From: Lachnospiraceae bacterium UBA1201
Lineage (GTDB): Bacteria; Bacillota; Clostridia; Lachnospirales; Lachnospiraceae
Direction of reading: 5' to 3'
DNA: 6,613 nt
Assembly: GCA_002309675.1 (NCBI GenBank)
Contig: DBXX01000112.1
Location: 19,185-25,797, forward strand
Within the stretch, counting starts at the first letter, position 1. Each line of letters begins with the position of its first letter. The notes below the pieces were generated by a model that was not told the origin of the DNA, ran no database searches, and worked only from the letters and a program-made list of their open reading frames with translations. A program made the position numbers and the translations under genes. Positions 1-5,401 of this stretch are shown here, one piece after another.

Positions 1-234
1 CAGGCGGTCGGCATGAAAAAAGCGCTCGATAAGATGGTAGCAGGATTTGTGGAGCAAGTAAAGGATCCGGAAAATAAGATCCTGGGGATCACACATTGTA
101 ACTGCCTCGAACGCGCGGAGATGGTACGCGATAAGATTCTGGAGAAGCTTACGTTCAGTGATGTTTACATCGTAAACGGCGGCGGTATTTCATCTTTGTA
201 TGCAAATGACGGCGGTATCATCATCACGGCTTGA
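1..234 (+). CDS. DegV family protein, C-terminal fragment
   Basis: This is the last 77 residues of a protein whose start lies before the window; the frame is open from base 1, so the ATG at 13 is internal. The end matches the C-terminal part of DegV-family proteins: a helix around KKALDKMV, a strand with ILGITHCNCLERAE (family pattern GI-H--C-E-A), and a final segment with VNGGGISSLYANDGGIIITA. In known DegV proteins such as the FakB proteins this half forms part of the lid over a bound fatty acid, and FakB presents that fatty acid to the kinase FakA. Whether this copy serves FakA or another role cannot be told from the fragment. The gene ends 38 bases before the first of three small paralogous genes and no terminator is visible between them, so co-transcription is possible. 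The family call is fairly secure; ligand and partner are inference. Confidence 0.82.
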   Translation, partial: QAVGMKKALDKMVAGFVEQVKDPENKILGITHCNCLERAEMVRDKILEKLTFSDVYIVNGGGISSLYANDGGIIITA

Positions 235-261
235 TCACCGTGGATACAGTTCCGCCCGGTT

Positions 262-266
262 AGGAG
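262..266 (+). promoter_or_regulatory. Ribosome binding site of first small paralog
   Basis: AGGAG lies 6 bases before the ATG at 273. It supports that start and shows that the gene can be translated independently of degV. Confidence 0.7.
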
Positions 267-272
267 ACTTAT

Positions 273-668
273 ATGGCACATCAGATTCATATGACAAAAC
301 GATCCTCGGATGATATCCGTGAAGTGATTGAAACCATAAAAAACTGTAAAGAATTAGTCGGCGGCAAATTTGTGTGTTCTGAGGTCGTTCAGAATGAAGA
401 AACTGCCCTGATGGAGTCGGGATGCAAAGCGGCACTTCTTTGCTATGAACGCAATTATCGCAGTCAGAACAGTATCGTATTAGTGACCATCATGATCATG
501 CAGGAGGATGTGAACCAGAGAGTATTGATCGTCGGATCCGGTGCGGGAGAGCGTACGTATGATCCCGGAAAAACATTTGCAGAAAGGGTGAAAGCCCAGT
601 TTGAGGGAATGGGGTACGAAGAATATATCCCGTCCGGAGAAACTGCAGAGGATGAACGGAGAGGATAA
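273..668 (+). CDS. Small conserved protein, paralog 1 of 3 (unknown function)
   Basis: A 131-residue soluble protein with no signal peptide or membrane segment. It is the first of three adjacent paralogs. The first 60 residues align without gaps with the other two; positions identical in all three include I5, M7, R10, D14, I15, E20, I22, L28, S36, V38, L46, M47 and E59. The visible layout is an N-terminal helix (about 11-29), then alternating hydrophobic strands (about 32-40, 52-58, 67-77 and 83-88), then a C-terminal helix near 101-112 and an acidic tail. This suggests a small alpha/beta domain. The pattern of a strand ending in CYER, a hydrophobic strand and then VGSG reminds me of DUF6054 proteins of Clostridia, but that is memory and not a search. 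It starts 38 bases after degV and ends 5 bases before the next paralog. Function unknown. Confidence 0.85.
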   Translation: MAHQIHMTKRSSDDIREVIETIKNCKELVGGKFVCSEVVQNEETALMESGCKAALLCYERNYRSQNSIVLVTIMIMQEDVNQRVLIVGSGAGERTYDPGKTFAERVKAQFEGMGYEEYIPSGETAEDERRG

Positions 669-673
669 AAAAC

Positions 674-1102
674 ATGCCTACAATGATACAAATGAAGAGA
701 CGTGCGGTAAGCGATATTCTGGCAGTGATCGAGAGGATCCGGTATGCTTCCGAACTGTCTAAGGCGAAAGTACTGTATTCAAAAGTAATGACGGAAAAAC
801 AGGCGACTCTGATGGATCCGGGAAATGTAGTAGCGTTTCTATATTTAGAGCAATATTATCAGAGAGCCGAAGGAAAAGCTTCTCTGTCTATATTGATAAC
901 GCAGGAAGAGGATGTGCAGATGGTCATGATCATCAGCCCGACGACCAGGAATACGCTTATTTTGGATCGGGCGGATATTGATCTGGGAAAGAGGGTGAAA
1001 AAGGTATTAGTAGAAATCGGCTTTGAGCCGGACATGTATTGGGATGATTTATCAGAAAGATGGGAATCCTGGTTCGACGGAATGAATCCTATAACCAGAT
1101 AG
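674..1102 (+). CDS. Small conserved protein, paralog 2 of 3 (unknown function)
   Basis: A 142-residue soluble protein and the longest of the three. It shares the N-terminal core with its neighbours. It is closest to the third copy at the start (RRAVSDI at 9-15 in both) and keeps L46-M47 and E59. Residues 70-87 form two hydrophobic strands around TQEEDVQ, aligning with MQEDVNQ in the first copy and SQEGEEQ in the third. The C-terminal end differs: residues 117-142 form an extra tail rich in Trp and acidic residues, with DMYWDDLSERWESWFDG containing three Trp. The gene begins only 5 bases after the preceding stop, with a GAGG ribosome binding site at 661-664 inside the end of that gene, so translation is probably coupled. 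No enzyme motif is visible, and strong sequence divergence despite tight linkage suggests separate roles. Function unknown. Confidence 0.85.
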   Translation: MPTMIQMKRRAVSDILAVIERIRYASELSKAKVLYSKVMTEKQATLMDPGNVVAFLYLEQYYQRAEGKASLSILITQEEDVQMVMIISPTTRNTLILDRADIDLGKRVKKVLVEIGFEPDMYWDDLSERWESWFDGMNPITR

Positions 1103-1106
1103 AAAG

Positions 1107-1112
1107 AGGAGG
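1107..1112 (+). promoter_or_regulatory. Strong ribosome binding site of third paralog
   Basis: A full AGGAGG lies 5 bases before the ATG at 1118. It fixes the start of the third paralog and is the best Shine-Dalgarno match in the three-gene cluster. Confidence 0.8.
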
Positions 1113-1117
1113 AAAAC

Positions 1118-1477
1118 ATGTCATCCATTATCCGAATGAGCAGGCGGGCGGTCAGCGATATAGAAGAAATTGCGGAGAAGATCTTTTACAGCGAAGATCT
1201 GCTCGAGGCGACTATAACGTGTTCCGATGTGATCATGGGCGAGCCATCGTCACTGATGGCTCCGACAGCCCGGGCGGTTCTGATCTGTTTTGAAAAAACC
1301 GGCCTTTTCAGAAATCCTGATGCTTCCACCGGTTTCATGACTGTGCTTATCTCCCAGGAAGGAGAAGAACAGAAGGTACGCATATTCGGTGCGCCTACTA
1401 TGAGCCGACGGGCACGGAGAGTCTTTGAACTTCTGGAGTTTGAGGAAGATGTAGATTACGGAGAAGACGACGAGTGA
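1118..1477 (+). CDS. Small conserved protein, paralog 3 of 3 (unknown function)
   Basis: A 119-residue soluble protein and the shortest of the three. It has the shared core: I5, M7, R9-R10, AVSDI at 11-15, E20, L28, S36, V38, LM at 46-47, and E59 within LICFEK. Relative to the first copy it carries a short insertion around 61-70, followed by strands near 71-80 and 85-91 (VRIFG) that parallel VLIVG in the first copy. Residues 95-107 form a basic segment (SRRARRVFELL), and the last 12 residues are strongly acidic (DVDYGEDDE), which could be a disordered tail. The gap from the second copy is 15 bases. It is the last gene of the cluster; no U-tract terminator is clear after it. Function unknown; a remote DUF6054-type relation is only a suggestion. 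Confidence 0.85.
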   Translation: MSSIIRMSRRAVSDIEEIAEKIFYSEDLLEATITCSDVIMGEPSSLMAPTARAVLICFEKTGLFRNPDASTGFMTVLISQEGEEQKVRIFGAPTMSRRARRVFELLEFEEDVDYGEDDE

Positions 1478-1480
1478 TCC

Positions 1481-1520
1481 TTTTGCGGAACGCAGACGGT
1501 TTATCCGGATGCCGCTAAAA
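1481..1520 (+). other. Imperfect hairpin after the three-gene cluster
   Basis: TTTTGCG at 1481-1487 faces CGC at 1513-1515 and AAAA at 1517-1520. Inside are GCA/TGC (1492-1494 with 1510-1512), a symmetric GA/GA internal loop, and CGG/CCG (1497-1499 with 1505-1507) closing a TTTAT loop. The left side has a GAAC bulge. It lies just after the third paralog's stop but is followed by A residues rather than a U-tract, so a classical intrinsic terminator on this strand is not supported. It could be a processing or transcript-end structure, or chance. Confidence 0.3.
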
Positions 1521-1536
1521 AACGAATAAAAAGTGC

Positions 1537-1565
1537 TTGCATTCGCGGACAAGTTATGGTAAAAT
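1537..1565 (+). promoter_or_regulatory. Promoter of tRNA-Leu
   Basis: TTGCAT (1537-1542) and TAAAAT (1560-1565) are separated by exactly 17 bases. TGG at 1557-1559 makes an extended -10, which would offset the weak -35 (3 of 6 matches to TTGACA). The expected transcript start is near 1572, about 26 bases before the mature tRNA. Confidence 0.7.
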
Positions 1566-1571
1566 CATTTC

Positions 1572-1585
1572 GTTGCGAAAGCAAC
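1572..1585 (+). other. Leader hairpin with GAAA tetraloop before tRNA-Leu
   Basis: GTTGC (1572-1576), GAAA loop, GCAAC (1581-1585): a perfect 5-bp stem closed by a GNRA tetraloop. It starts at the predicted transcript start and ends 12 bases before the mature tRNA 5' end, so it would cap the RNase P leader fragment. Confidence 0.5.
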
Positions 1586-1597
1586 CATTCGATATGC

Positions 1598-1680
1598 GCC
1601 GGCGTGTCGGAATGGCAGACGAGGCAGACTCAAAATCTGTTGTGGGCAACCACGTATGGGTTCAAGTCCCATCGCCGGCA
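1598..1680 (+). tRNA. tRNA-Leu (anticodon CAA)
   Basis: A complete 83-base class II tRNA. The acceptor GCCGGCG (1598-1604) pairs perfectly with CGCCGGC (1673-1679), and A1680 is the discriminator base, as expected for leucine. The D stem is TCG/CGA (1607-1609 with 1620-1622). The anticodon stem GCAGA/TCTGT closes the loop CTCAAAA, with CAA at 1631-1633, which reads UUG. The long variable arm is GTGG, GCAA loop, CCAC (1642-1653), typical of tRNA-Leu. The T arm ATGGG/CCCAT encloses TTCAAGT. CCA is not encoded: the next bases are CTC, so the end must be added by the CCA-adding enzyme. It stands alone between its own promoter and a likely terminator. Confidence 0.96.
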
Positions 1681-1697
1681 CTCCTTGGCAGGGGCAG

Positions 1698-1730
1698 AGC
1701 TTTGTATTCCATGAATACAAAGCTTGTTTT
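1698..1730 (+). terminator. Probable intrinsic terminator of tRNA-Leu
   Basis: A perfect 12-bp stem, AGCTTTGTATTC (1698-1709) with GAATACAAAGCT (1713-1724), has a 3-base CAT loop and is followed by TGTTTT. It lies 18 bases after the tRNA. The stem is AT-rich (4 G-C pairs of 12) and the T run is short, so efficiency is uncertain. No T run follows it on the other strand, so it would act only on + strand transcripts. Confidence 0.68.
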
Positions 1731-1782
1731 CATATTTGGGTATTTTTACCACTTGTGAAATCTGCCGGGGCTTGGGTTGGGG

Positions 1783-1819
1783 TTTCCATTTTGCAGCGTT
1801 TGTGGTATGATAGTATAAG
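1783..1819 (+). promoter_or_regulatory. Promoter region of the topB operon, two overlapping candidates
   Basis: Two sigma-A type options overlap. One has TTGCAG (1791-1796), a 17-base spacer and TATAAG (1814-1819). The other has TTTCCA (1783-1788), a 17-base spacer and TATGAT (1806-1811), preceded by TGG (1803-1805) as an extended -10. Either gives a leader of roughly 85-95 bases before the topoisomerase start. The leader (about 1820-1909) contains a repeated GCGGATTT (1828 and 1841) and a weak CCCGG/CCGGG pairing (1851-1855 with 1869-1873), but no riboswitch that I recognise. Confidence 0.65.
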
Positions 1820-1900
1820 GGAGAATGCGGATTTGAAAAAGCGGATTTTCCCCGGTGATTTGAGGGAGCCGGGCGTCTGAACCGGACTTGTTTCATATAA

Positions 1901-1905
1901 AGGGG
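1901..1905 (+). promoter_or_regulatory. Ribosome binding site of topB
   Basis: AGGGG lies 4 bases before the ATG at 1910. It is a moderate match with rather short spacing. The start is supported mainly by the protein, since the Toprim strand begins at residue 4. Confidence 0.55.
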
Positions 1906-1909
1906 CTTC

Positions 1910-3997
1910 ATGGGAAAGAGTTTATTTATCGCGGAAAAACCGAGCGTTGCACAGGAATTTGCAAAGGCTTTGAAGAAGAATGTTTCCCGCAAGGACGGAT
2001 ACATGGAAGGTGACGACGTGATCGTGACCTGGTGTGTCGGCCACCTGGTAACGATGAGTTATCCGGAGGCTTACGACGCGTCCCTGAAATCCTGGCGCAT
2101 GGAGACGTTGCCGTTCATTCCGGCCGCCTATAAGTATGAAGTCATCGCGAATGTTAAGAAGCAGTTCGACATCGTTGCCGGACTTTTGAACCGCCCGGAT
2201 GTCGAGACGATCTATGTATGCACCGACTCAGGACGCGAAGGTGAGTATATTTACCGCCTCGTGGAGCAGGAGGCACATGTCACCGGAAAGAACCGCCGCC
2301 GCGTGTGGATCGATTCCCAAACCGAAGAGGAGATCAAGCGAGGCATCGCCGAAGCGAAAGACTTAAGCGCGTATGACAACCTGGGTGCATCGGCCTATCT
2401 GCGCGCTAAAGAAGACTACCTGATGGGCATTAATTTTTCCCGGCTGTTAACATTAAAATTCGGTAATCAGGTAGCCCGTTGCCTGAATGAAGAACGCGGC
2501 GTGATCTCCATCGGCCGTGTCATGACCTGTGTTCTCGGTATGGTGGTGCGGCGTGAACGCGAGATCCGAAACTTCCAAAAGACCATGTACTACCGGGTCA
2601 ATGCATCCTTCGCCTTAGGAAGCGGAACCTTCACCGGTGAGTGGAAGACGACTCCGGACAGCTTCTATGACGGATCGCCAGCATTATATAAAGAAAACGG
2701 TTTTAAGAAGCGTGAAGATGCAGAAGCATTGATCGCACGTGCGAAGAACGAAGCGGAGCGCACAGAGACACCGGCTGCGATGGAGGTGCTCTCGATCGAG
2801 CGGAAGACCGAGAAGAAGAACGCTCCGTTGTTATACAACCTGGCGGAACTGCAAAACGACTGTTCCCGCCGCTTTAAGATCAGCCCGGATGAAACGCTTC
2901 GTATCATCCAGGACTTGTATGAGAAAAAACTGGTCACCTATCCGCGTACCGATGCCCGTGTTCTGTCCACGGCGGTCGCGAAGGAGATCGATAAGAATAT
3001 AAAGGGTCTTTTGCGCTATGAGCCGGCTGCGCAGCTGGCACAGGAAGCGCTCAACATGGGGACCTATAAAAATATCGCGAAAACGAAATATACGAATGAT
3101 AAGCAGATCACGGATCACTACGCAGTCATTCCGACCGGACAGGGTTTCAACGAACTTCCGAAACTGTCCCATACGGCGGCCGGTGTGTACGATATGATCG
3201 TACGCAGATTCTTAAGTATATTCTTCCCGCCTGCCGTCTATAAGAAGATCGCCCTCGACCTGGGCGGACAGCCGACGGCAAATGAGACGACCGGTGCGCA
3301 AAACCGTGAGCATTTCTTCTCGAACTTCAAGATATTGACCGAGGAGGGATACTTTAAGGTAACCGGCATTCCGGGCGCCGCAAGTAAAAAGAAAACCGAT
3401 AAGTCCGAAGAGGACGGAGAGCCGAAAGAGGGCGAAGAGGAGGAGAATGACCTTCGAAATTCGCCCGACCTGCAGCGCCTGCTCGAGGAACTGAAGAAGG
3501 GCAGCCATCTGTCGGTGCAGGATTTTGCGATTCGCGAAAGCGAGACACAGCCGCCCGCGCGCTATAATTCCGGTACTCTTATTCTGGCCATGGAAAATGC
3601 GGGCCAGCTCATCGAGGATGAGGAACTGCGTGCCCAGATCAAGGGCAGCGGTATAGGAACGAGTGCGACCCGCGCGGAGATTCTGAAGAAACTGGTGACG
3701 ATCCAGTATCTGCACCTAAACAAAAAGACGCAGATCATTACTCCGACATTTCGCGGAGAATTGGTCTATGAAGTCGTCGCAGCTTCGATGCCGCAGATGC
3801 TGAACCCGGATCTGACGGCGAGCTGGGAGAAGGGACTGTCCTATGTAGCGGAAGGCACCATCTCCGAAGACGAATATATGAAGAAATTATCGGATTTCAT
3901 TACCCGAAGATGTGTGAATGTGAAGGGAATCGAACATCCCGAAGCGATCCGCTCGCGTTTTGCAGGCGTGATCCCGTTCTATCGGAAGGGTGCATAG
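1910..3997 (+). CDS. topB: Type IA DNA topoisomerase, TopB / topoisomerase III family
   Basis: A 695-residue enzyme that would cut one DNA strand through a 5'-phosphotyrosine and pass another strand, relaxing negative supercoils or decatenating single-stranded junctions. The Toprim domain starts with LFIAEKPSVA (E9) and continues to VCTDSGREGEYIYR (D106, E110, E112). The second acidic position of the DxD motif is G108, as in many TopB proteins. The active-site tyrosine is Y344 in KLVTYPRTDAR. TDHYAVIPT (401-409), PPARYNSGTLILAMENAG (548-565), GSGIGTSATRAEIL (579-592) and the TASWEKGL end (636-643) are family blocks. Residues 492-519 form a Lys/Glu-rich linker. There is no CxxC zinc ribbon, so the enzyme ends at the core. 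The usual GRVQTPTL block reads GRVMTCVLG (202-210), a departure. It is the first gene of a probable four-gene operon. Chromosomal setting and lack of conjugation genes argue against a conjugative element. Confidence 0.93.
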   Translation: MGKSLFIAEKPSVAQEFAKALKKNVSRKDGYMEGDDVIVTWCVGHLVTMSYPEAYDASLKSWRMETLPFIPAAYKYEVIANVKKQFDIVAGLLNRPDVETIYVCTDSGREGEYIYRLVEQEAHVTGKNRRRVWIDSQTEEEIKRGIAEAKDLSAYDNLGASAYLRAKEDYLMGINFSRLLTLKFGNQVARCLNEERGVISIGRVMTCVLGMVVRREREIRNFQKTMYYRVNASFALGSGTFTGEWKTTPDSFYDGSPALYKENGFKKREDAEALIARAKNEAERTETPAAMEVLSIERKTEKKNAPLLYNLAELQNDCSRRFKISPDETLRIIQDLYEKKLVTYPRTDARVLSTAVAKEIDKNIKGLLRYEPAAQLAQEALNMGTYKNIAKTKYTNDKQITDHYAVIPTGQGFNELPKLSHTAAGVYDMIVRRFLSIFFPPAVYKKIALDLGGQPTANETTGAQNREHFFSNFKILTEEGYFKVTGIPGAASKKKTDKSEEDGEPKEGEEEENDLRNSPDLQRLLEELKKGSHLSVQDFAIRESETQPPARYNSGTLILAMENAGQLIEDEELRAQIKGSGIGTSATRAEILKKLVTIQYLHLNKKTQIITPTFRGELVYEVVAASMPQMLNPDLTASWEKGLSYVAEGTISEDEYMKKLSDFITRRCVNVKGIEHPEAIRSRFAGVIPFYRKGA

Positions 3998-4001
3998 GAG
4001 A
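3996..4001 (+). promoter_or_regulatory. Ribosome binding site that decides the start at 4008
   Basis: AGGAGA overlaps the topB stop codon and lies 6 bases before ATG 4008. It would fall inside the gene if the in-frame GTG at 3990 were used, so ATG 4008 is preferred. Confidence 0.75.
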
Positions 4002-4007
4002 ACAGTT

Positions 4008-4685
4008 ATGAAAGAGATTTTGACCGGGGAATTATTTGACCTGACTGCAGACCATACATTGGCACAGGAATATTTGAAGAAGACGACCTATCCGTGGGAG
4101 GCGATTCCGCAGATCGCGGATTGGATCCGCGCCATCGGAGCGACATTGGATCCGGAGGCATACGATAAGGCCGGCGAGGATGTATGGATCGCAAAGAGTG
4201 CGAAGGTGTTTCCTTCGGCTTACATCGGCGGCCCCTGCATCGTCGGGGAACATGCAGAAGTGCGCCACTGTGCATTCATTCGCGGCTCGGTACTGATCGG
4301 TGCGGGTGCGGTAGTCGGAAATTCGACCGAACTTAAGAATGTGATCCTGTTCGACGGTGTTCAGGTCCCGCATTATAATTATGTCGGAGATTCGATCCTC
4401 GGATATAAGTCTCACATGGGAGCAGGCTCTATCACATCGAATGTCAAATCGGATAAGACGCTCGTCACGATCAAGGGCGCGGAAAATGAGACCCGAATCG
4501 AGAGCGGACTGAAGAAACTCGGCGCCATTCTCGGCGACGGAGTTGAGGTTGGCTGCGGAAGCGTCCTGAATCCCGGAACCGTGATCGGACAGAATACGAA
4601 TGTCTATCCGTTATCGAGCGTTCGCGGCGTGATCGAAAAAAACAGCATCTATAAGCATGCCGGTGAGGTGTGCGAAAAACGATAA
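4008..4685 (+). CDS. Left-handed beta-helix protein, GlmU acetyltransferase-like
   Basis: A 225-residue protein. Residues 58-205 carry hexapeptide repeats of the left-handed beta-helix type, for example VWIAKSAKVFPSAYIGGPCI, SVLIGAGAVVG and TVIGQNTNVYPLSSV. The block VPHYNYVGDSILG (120-132) followed by GAGSITSNV (138-146) closely follows the acetyltransferase half of GlmU. H122 sits where GlmU has its catalytic base (His363 in E. coli). The nucleotidyltransferase half of GlmU is absent; only about 55 other residues precede the helix. Automatic pipelines often call such proteins UDP-GlcNAc pyrophosphorylase, but the uridylyltransferase active site is not here. A likely role is acyl transfer to a sugar or sugar nucleotide, as a trimer in the cytoplasm; the substrate is unknown. 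Ten bases separate it from topB and 18 from the exonuclease gene. Glf downstream fits nucleotide-sugar work. Confident in fold, not in substrate. Confidence 0.82.
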   Translation: MKEILTGELFDLTADHTLAQEYLKKTTYPWEAIPQIADWIRAIGATLDPEAYDKAGEDVWIAKSAKVFPSAYIGGPCIVGEHAEVRHCAFIRGSVLIGAGAVVGNSTELKNVILFDGVQVPHYNYVGDSILGYKSHMGAGSITSNVKSDKTLVTIKGAENETRIESGLKKLGAILGDGVEVGCGSVLNPGTVIGQNTNVYPLSSVRGVIEKNSIYKHAGEVCEKR

Positions 4686-4687
4686 GC

Positions 4688-4693
4688 AGGAGG
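4688..4693 (+). promoter_or_regulatory. Ribosome binding site before a TTG start
   Basis: AGGAGG lies 10 bases before TTG 4704. The spacing is slightly long. The next in-frame option, GTG at 4719, would remove the first strand and place the exonuclease aspartate at residue 2, so TTG is preferred. Confidence 0.65.
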
Positions 4694-4703
4694 CGGGGGA
4701 CCC

Positions 4704-5378
4704 TTGTTTTATATCATAGTGGATTTTGAAATGGCCCGGGATGCGAGGCGGGGACGGGAACATCAAGGCTCCGAGATCATCCAGATCGGCGCGGTAAAAC
4801 TGAATGACGCATTTGAGACCGTGAGTGAGTTTTCGGAGTACGTACGCCCGGATAACCTGCGGATCGAAGCGGATATCGAGGCTCTCACGGGGATCACGAA
4901 CGAGATGGTGGCAGGTGCGCCGGCATTTTCCGAGGTCTTGGCACGCTTCCTCGACTGGATCGGGGAGGATGAGGTCGAAGTTTATTCGTGGAGTCTCACG
5001 GACTATCACCAGTTGCACCACGAGAGCGAACGCAAAGACCTTTTGGACGAACGGGTACAGCGCTTGCTGGACAGCTGGGTAGACTTTCAGGAGGTATTCG
5101 GAAAGGAACTCGGGATCACGCACAGCCTGAAGCTGGAGTATGCACTGAAAGCGGCAAATATCGATTTTGAAGGTAAGGCACATGACGGACTTACGGACGC
5201 CAGAAACACGGCGCATCTGTTTGTACTTTCCAGGGATCGCGCGCGATTTGAAAAGGCGATCGCCGTGATCGCGGAAATGTTTCGCCCGAAGAACCGGCTG
5301 TCGACCAGCCTGGGATCGTTCTTCCCGGCAAACTTAGATCTTCCGGAAGGTCCGGAAGATGAAGATACAGAGGTTTAA
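4704..5378 (+). CDS. DEDDh 3'-5' exonuclease, KapD/ERI-1-like (DnaQ superfamily)
   Basis: A 224-residue protein with the three motifs of the DnaQ-like exonuclease fold, which removes 3' nucleotides with two metal ions. Exo I is IIVDFEMA (D7, E9), followed by SEIIQIGAVKL. Exo II is YSWSLTDYHQL (D100). Exo III is AHDGLTDARNTAHL with H160 and D165, the DEDDh subtype. The spacing of VDFEMAR, an arginine-rich loop and EIIQIGAV resembles the KapD and ERI-1 / 3'hExo group more than the polymerase III epsilon subunit. These relatives act on RNA or DNA ends, so the substrate here is open. Residues 185-224 are a C-terminal extension with an acidic end. The start is TTG, which would lower translation relative to neighbours. 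The gene lies between the beta-helix gene (18-base gap) and glf (23-base gap), consistent with one operon. Confidence 0.85.
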   Translation: MFYIIVDFEMARDARRGREHQGSEIIQIGAVKLNDAFETVSEFSEYVRPDNLRIEADIEALTGITNEMVAGAPAFSEVLARFLDWIGEDEVEVYSWSLTDYHQLHHESERKDLLDERVQRLLDSWVDFQEVFGKELGITHSLKLEYALKAANIDFEGKAHDGLTDARNTAHLFVLSRDRARFEKAIAVIAEMFRPKNRLSTSLGSFFPANLDLPEGPEDEDTEV

Positions 5379-5386
5379 TACGAAAT

Positions 5387-5394
5387 AAGAGAGG
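5387..5394 (+). promoter_or_regulatory. Ribosome binding site of glf
   Basis: AAGAGAGG lies 7 bases before ATG 5402. It supports the glf start. Confidence 0.6.
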
Positions 5395-5401
5395 TTTTAT
5401 C

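Noticed and set aside
13..234. A separate 73-residue small protein starting at ATG 13
   Set aside because: The frame is open upstream to base 1 and the sequence matches the C-terminal end of DegV-family proteins, so this is a gene fragment cut by the window.
1828..1873. Riboswitch or attenuator in the topB leader
   Set aside because: Only a short direct repeat (GCGGATTT) and a 5-bp CCCGG/CCGGG pairing with a 13-base loop are present. There is no known riboswitch core and no terminator stem with a T run.
1537..2004. Open reading frames on both strands across the tRNA-Leu region
   Set aside because: They run through the tRNA and its flanking signals, lack good ribosome binding sites and have no recognisable protein pattern.
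3990..4007. GTG at 3990 as the start of the beta-helix protein
   Set aside because: It would overlap the topB end and contain the AGGAGA site itself. ATG 4008 lies 6 bases after that site and gives a normal N-terminus.
66..4155. Repeated GGATCC and many GATC sites
   Set aside because: They fall mostly at ordinary codon pairs such as atc-gat or at gat-ccg in coding sequence, with no regular spacing. I see no sign of a regulatory array.
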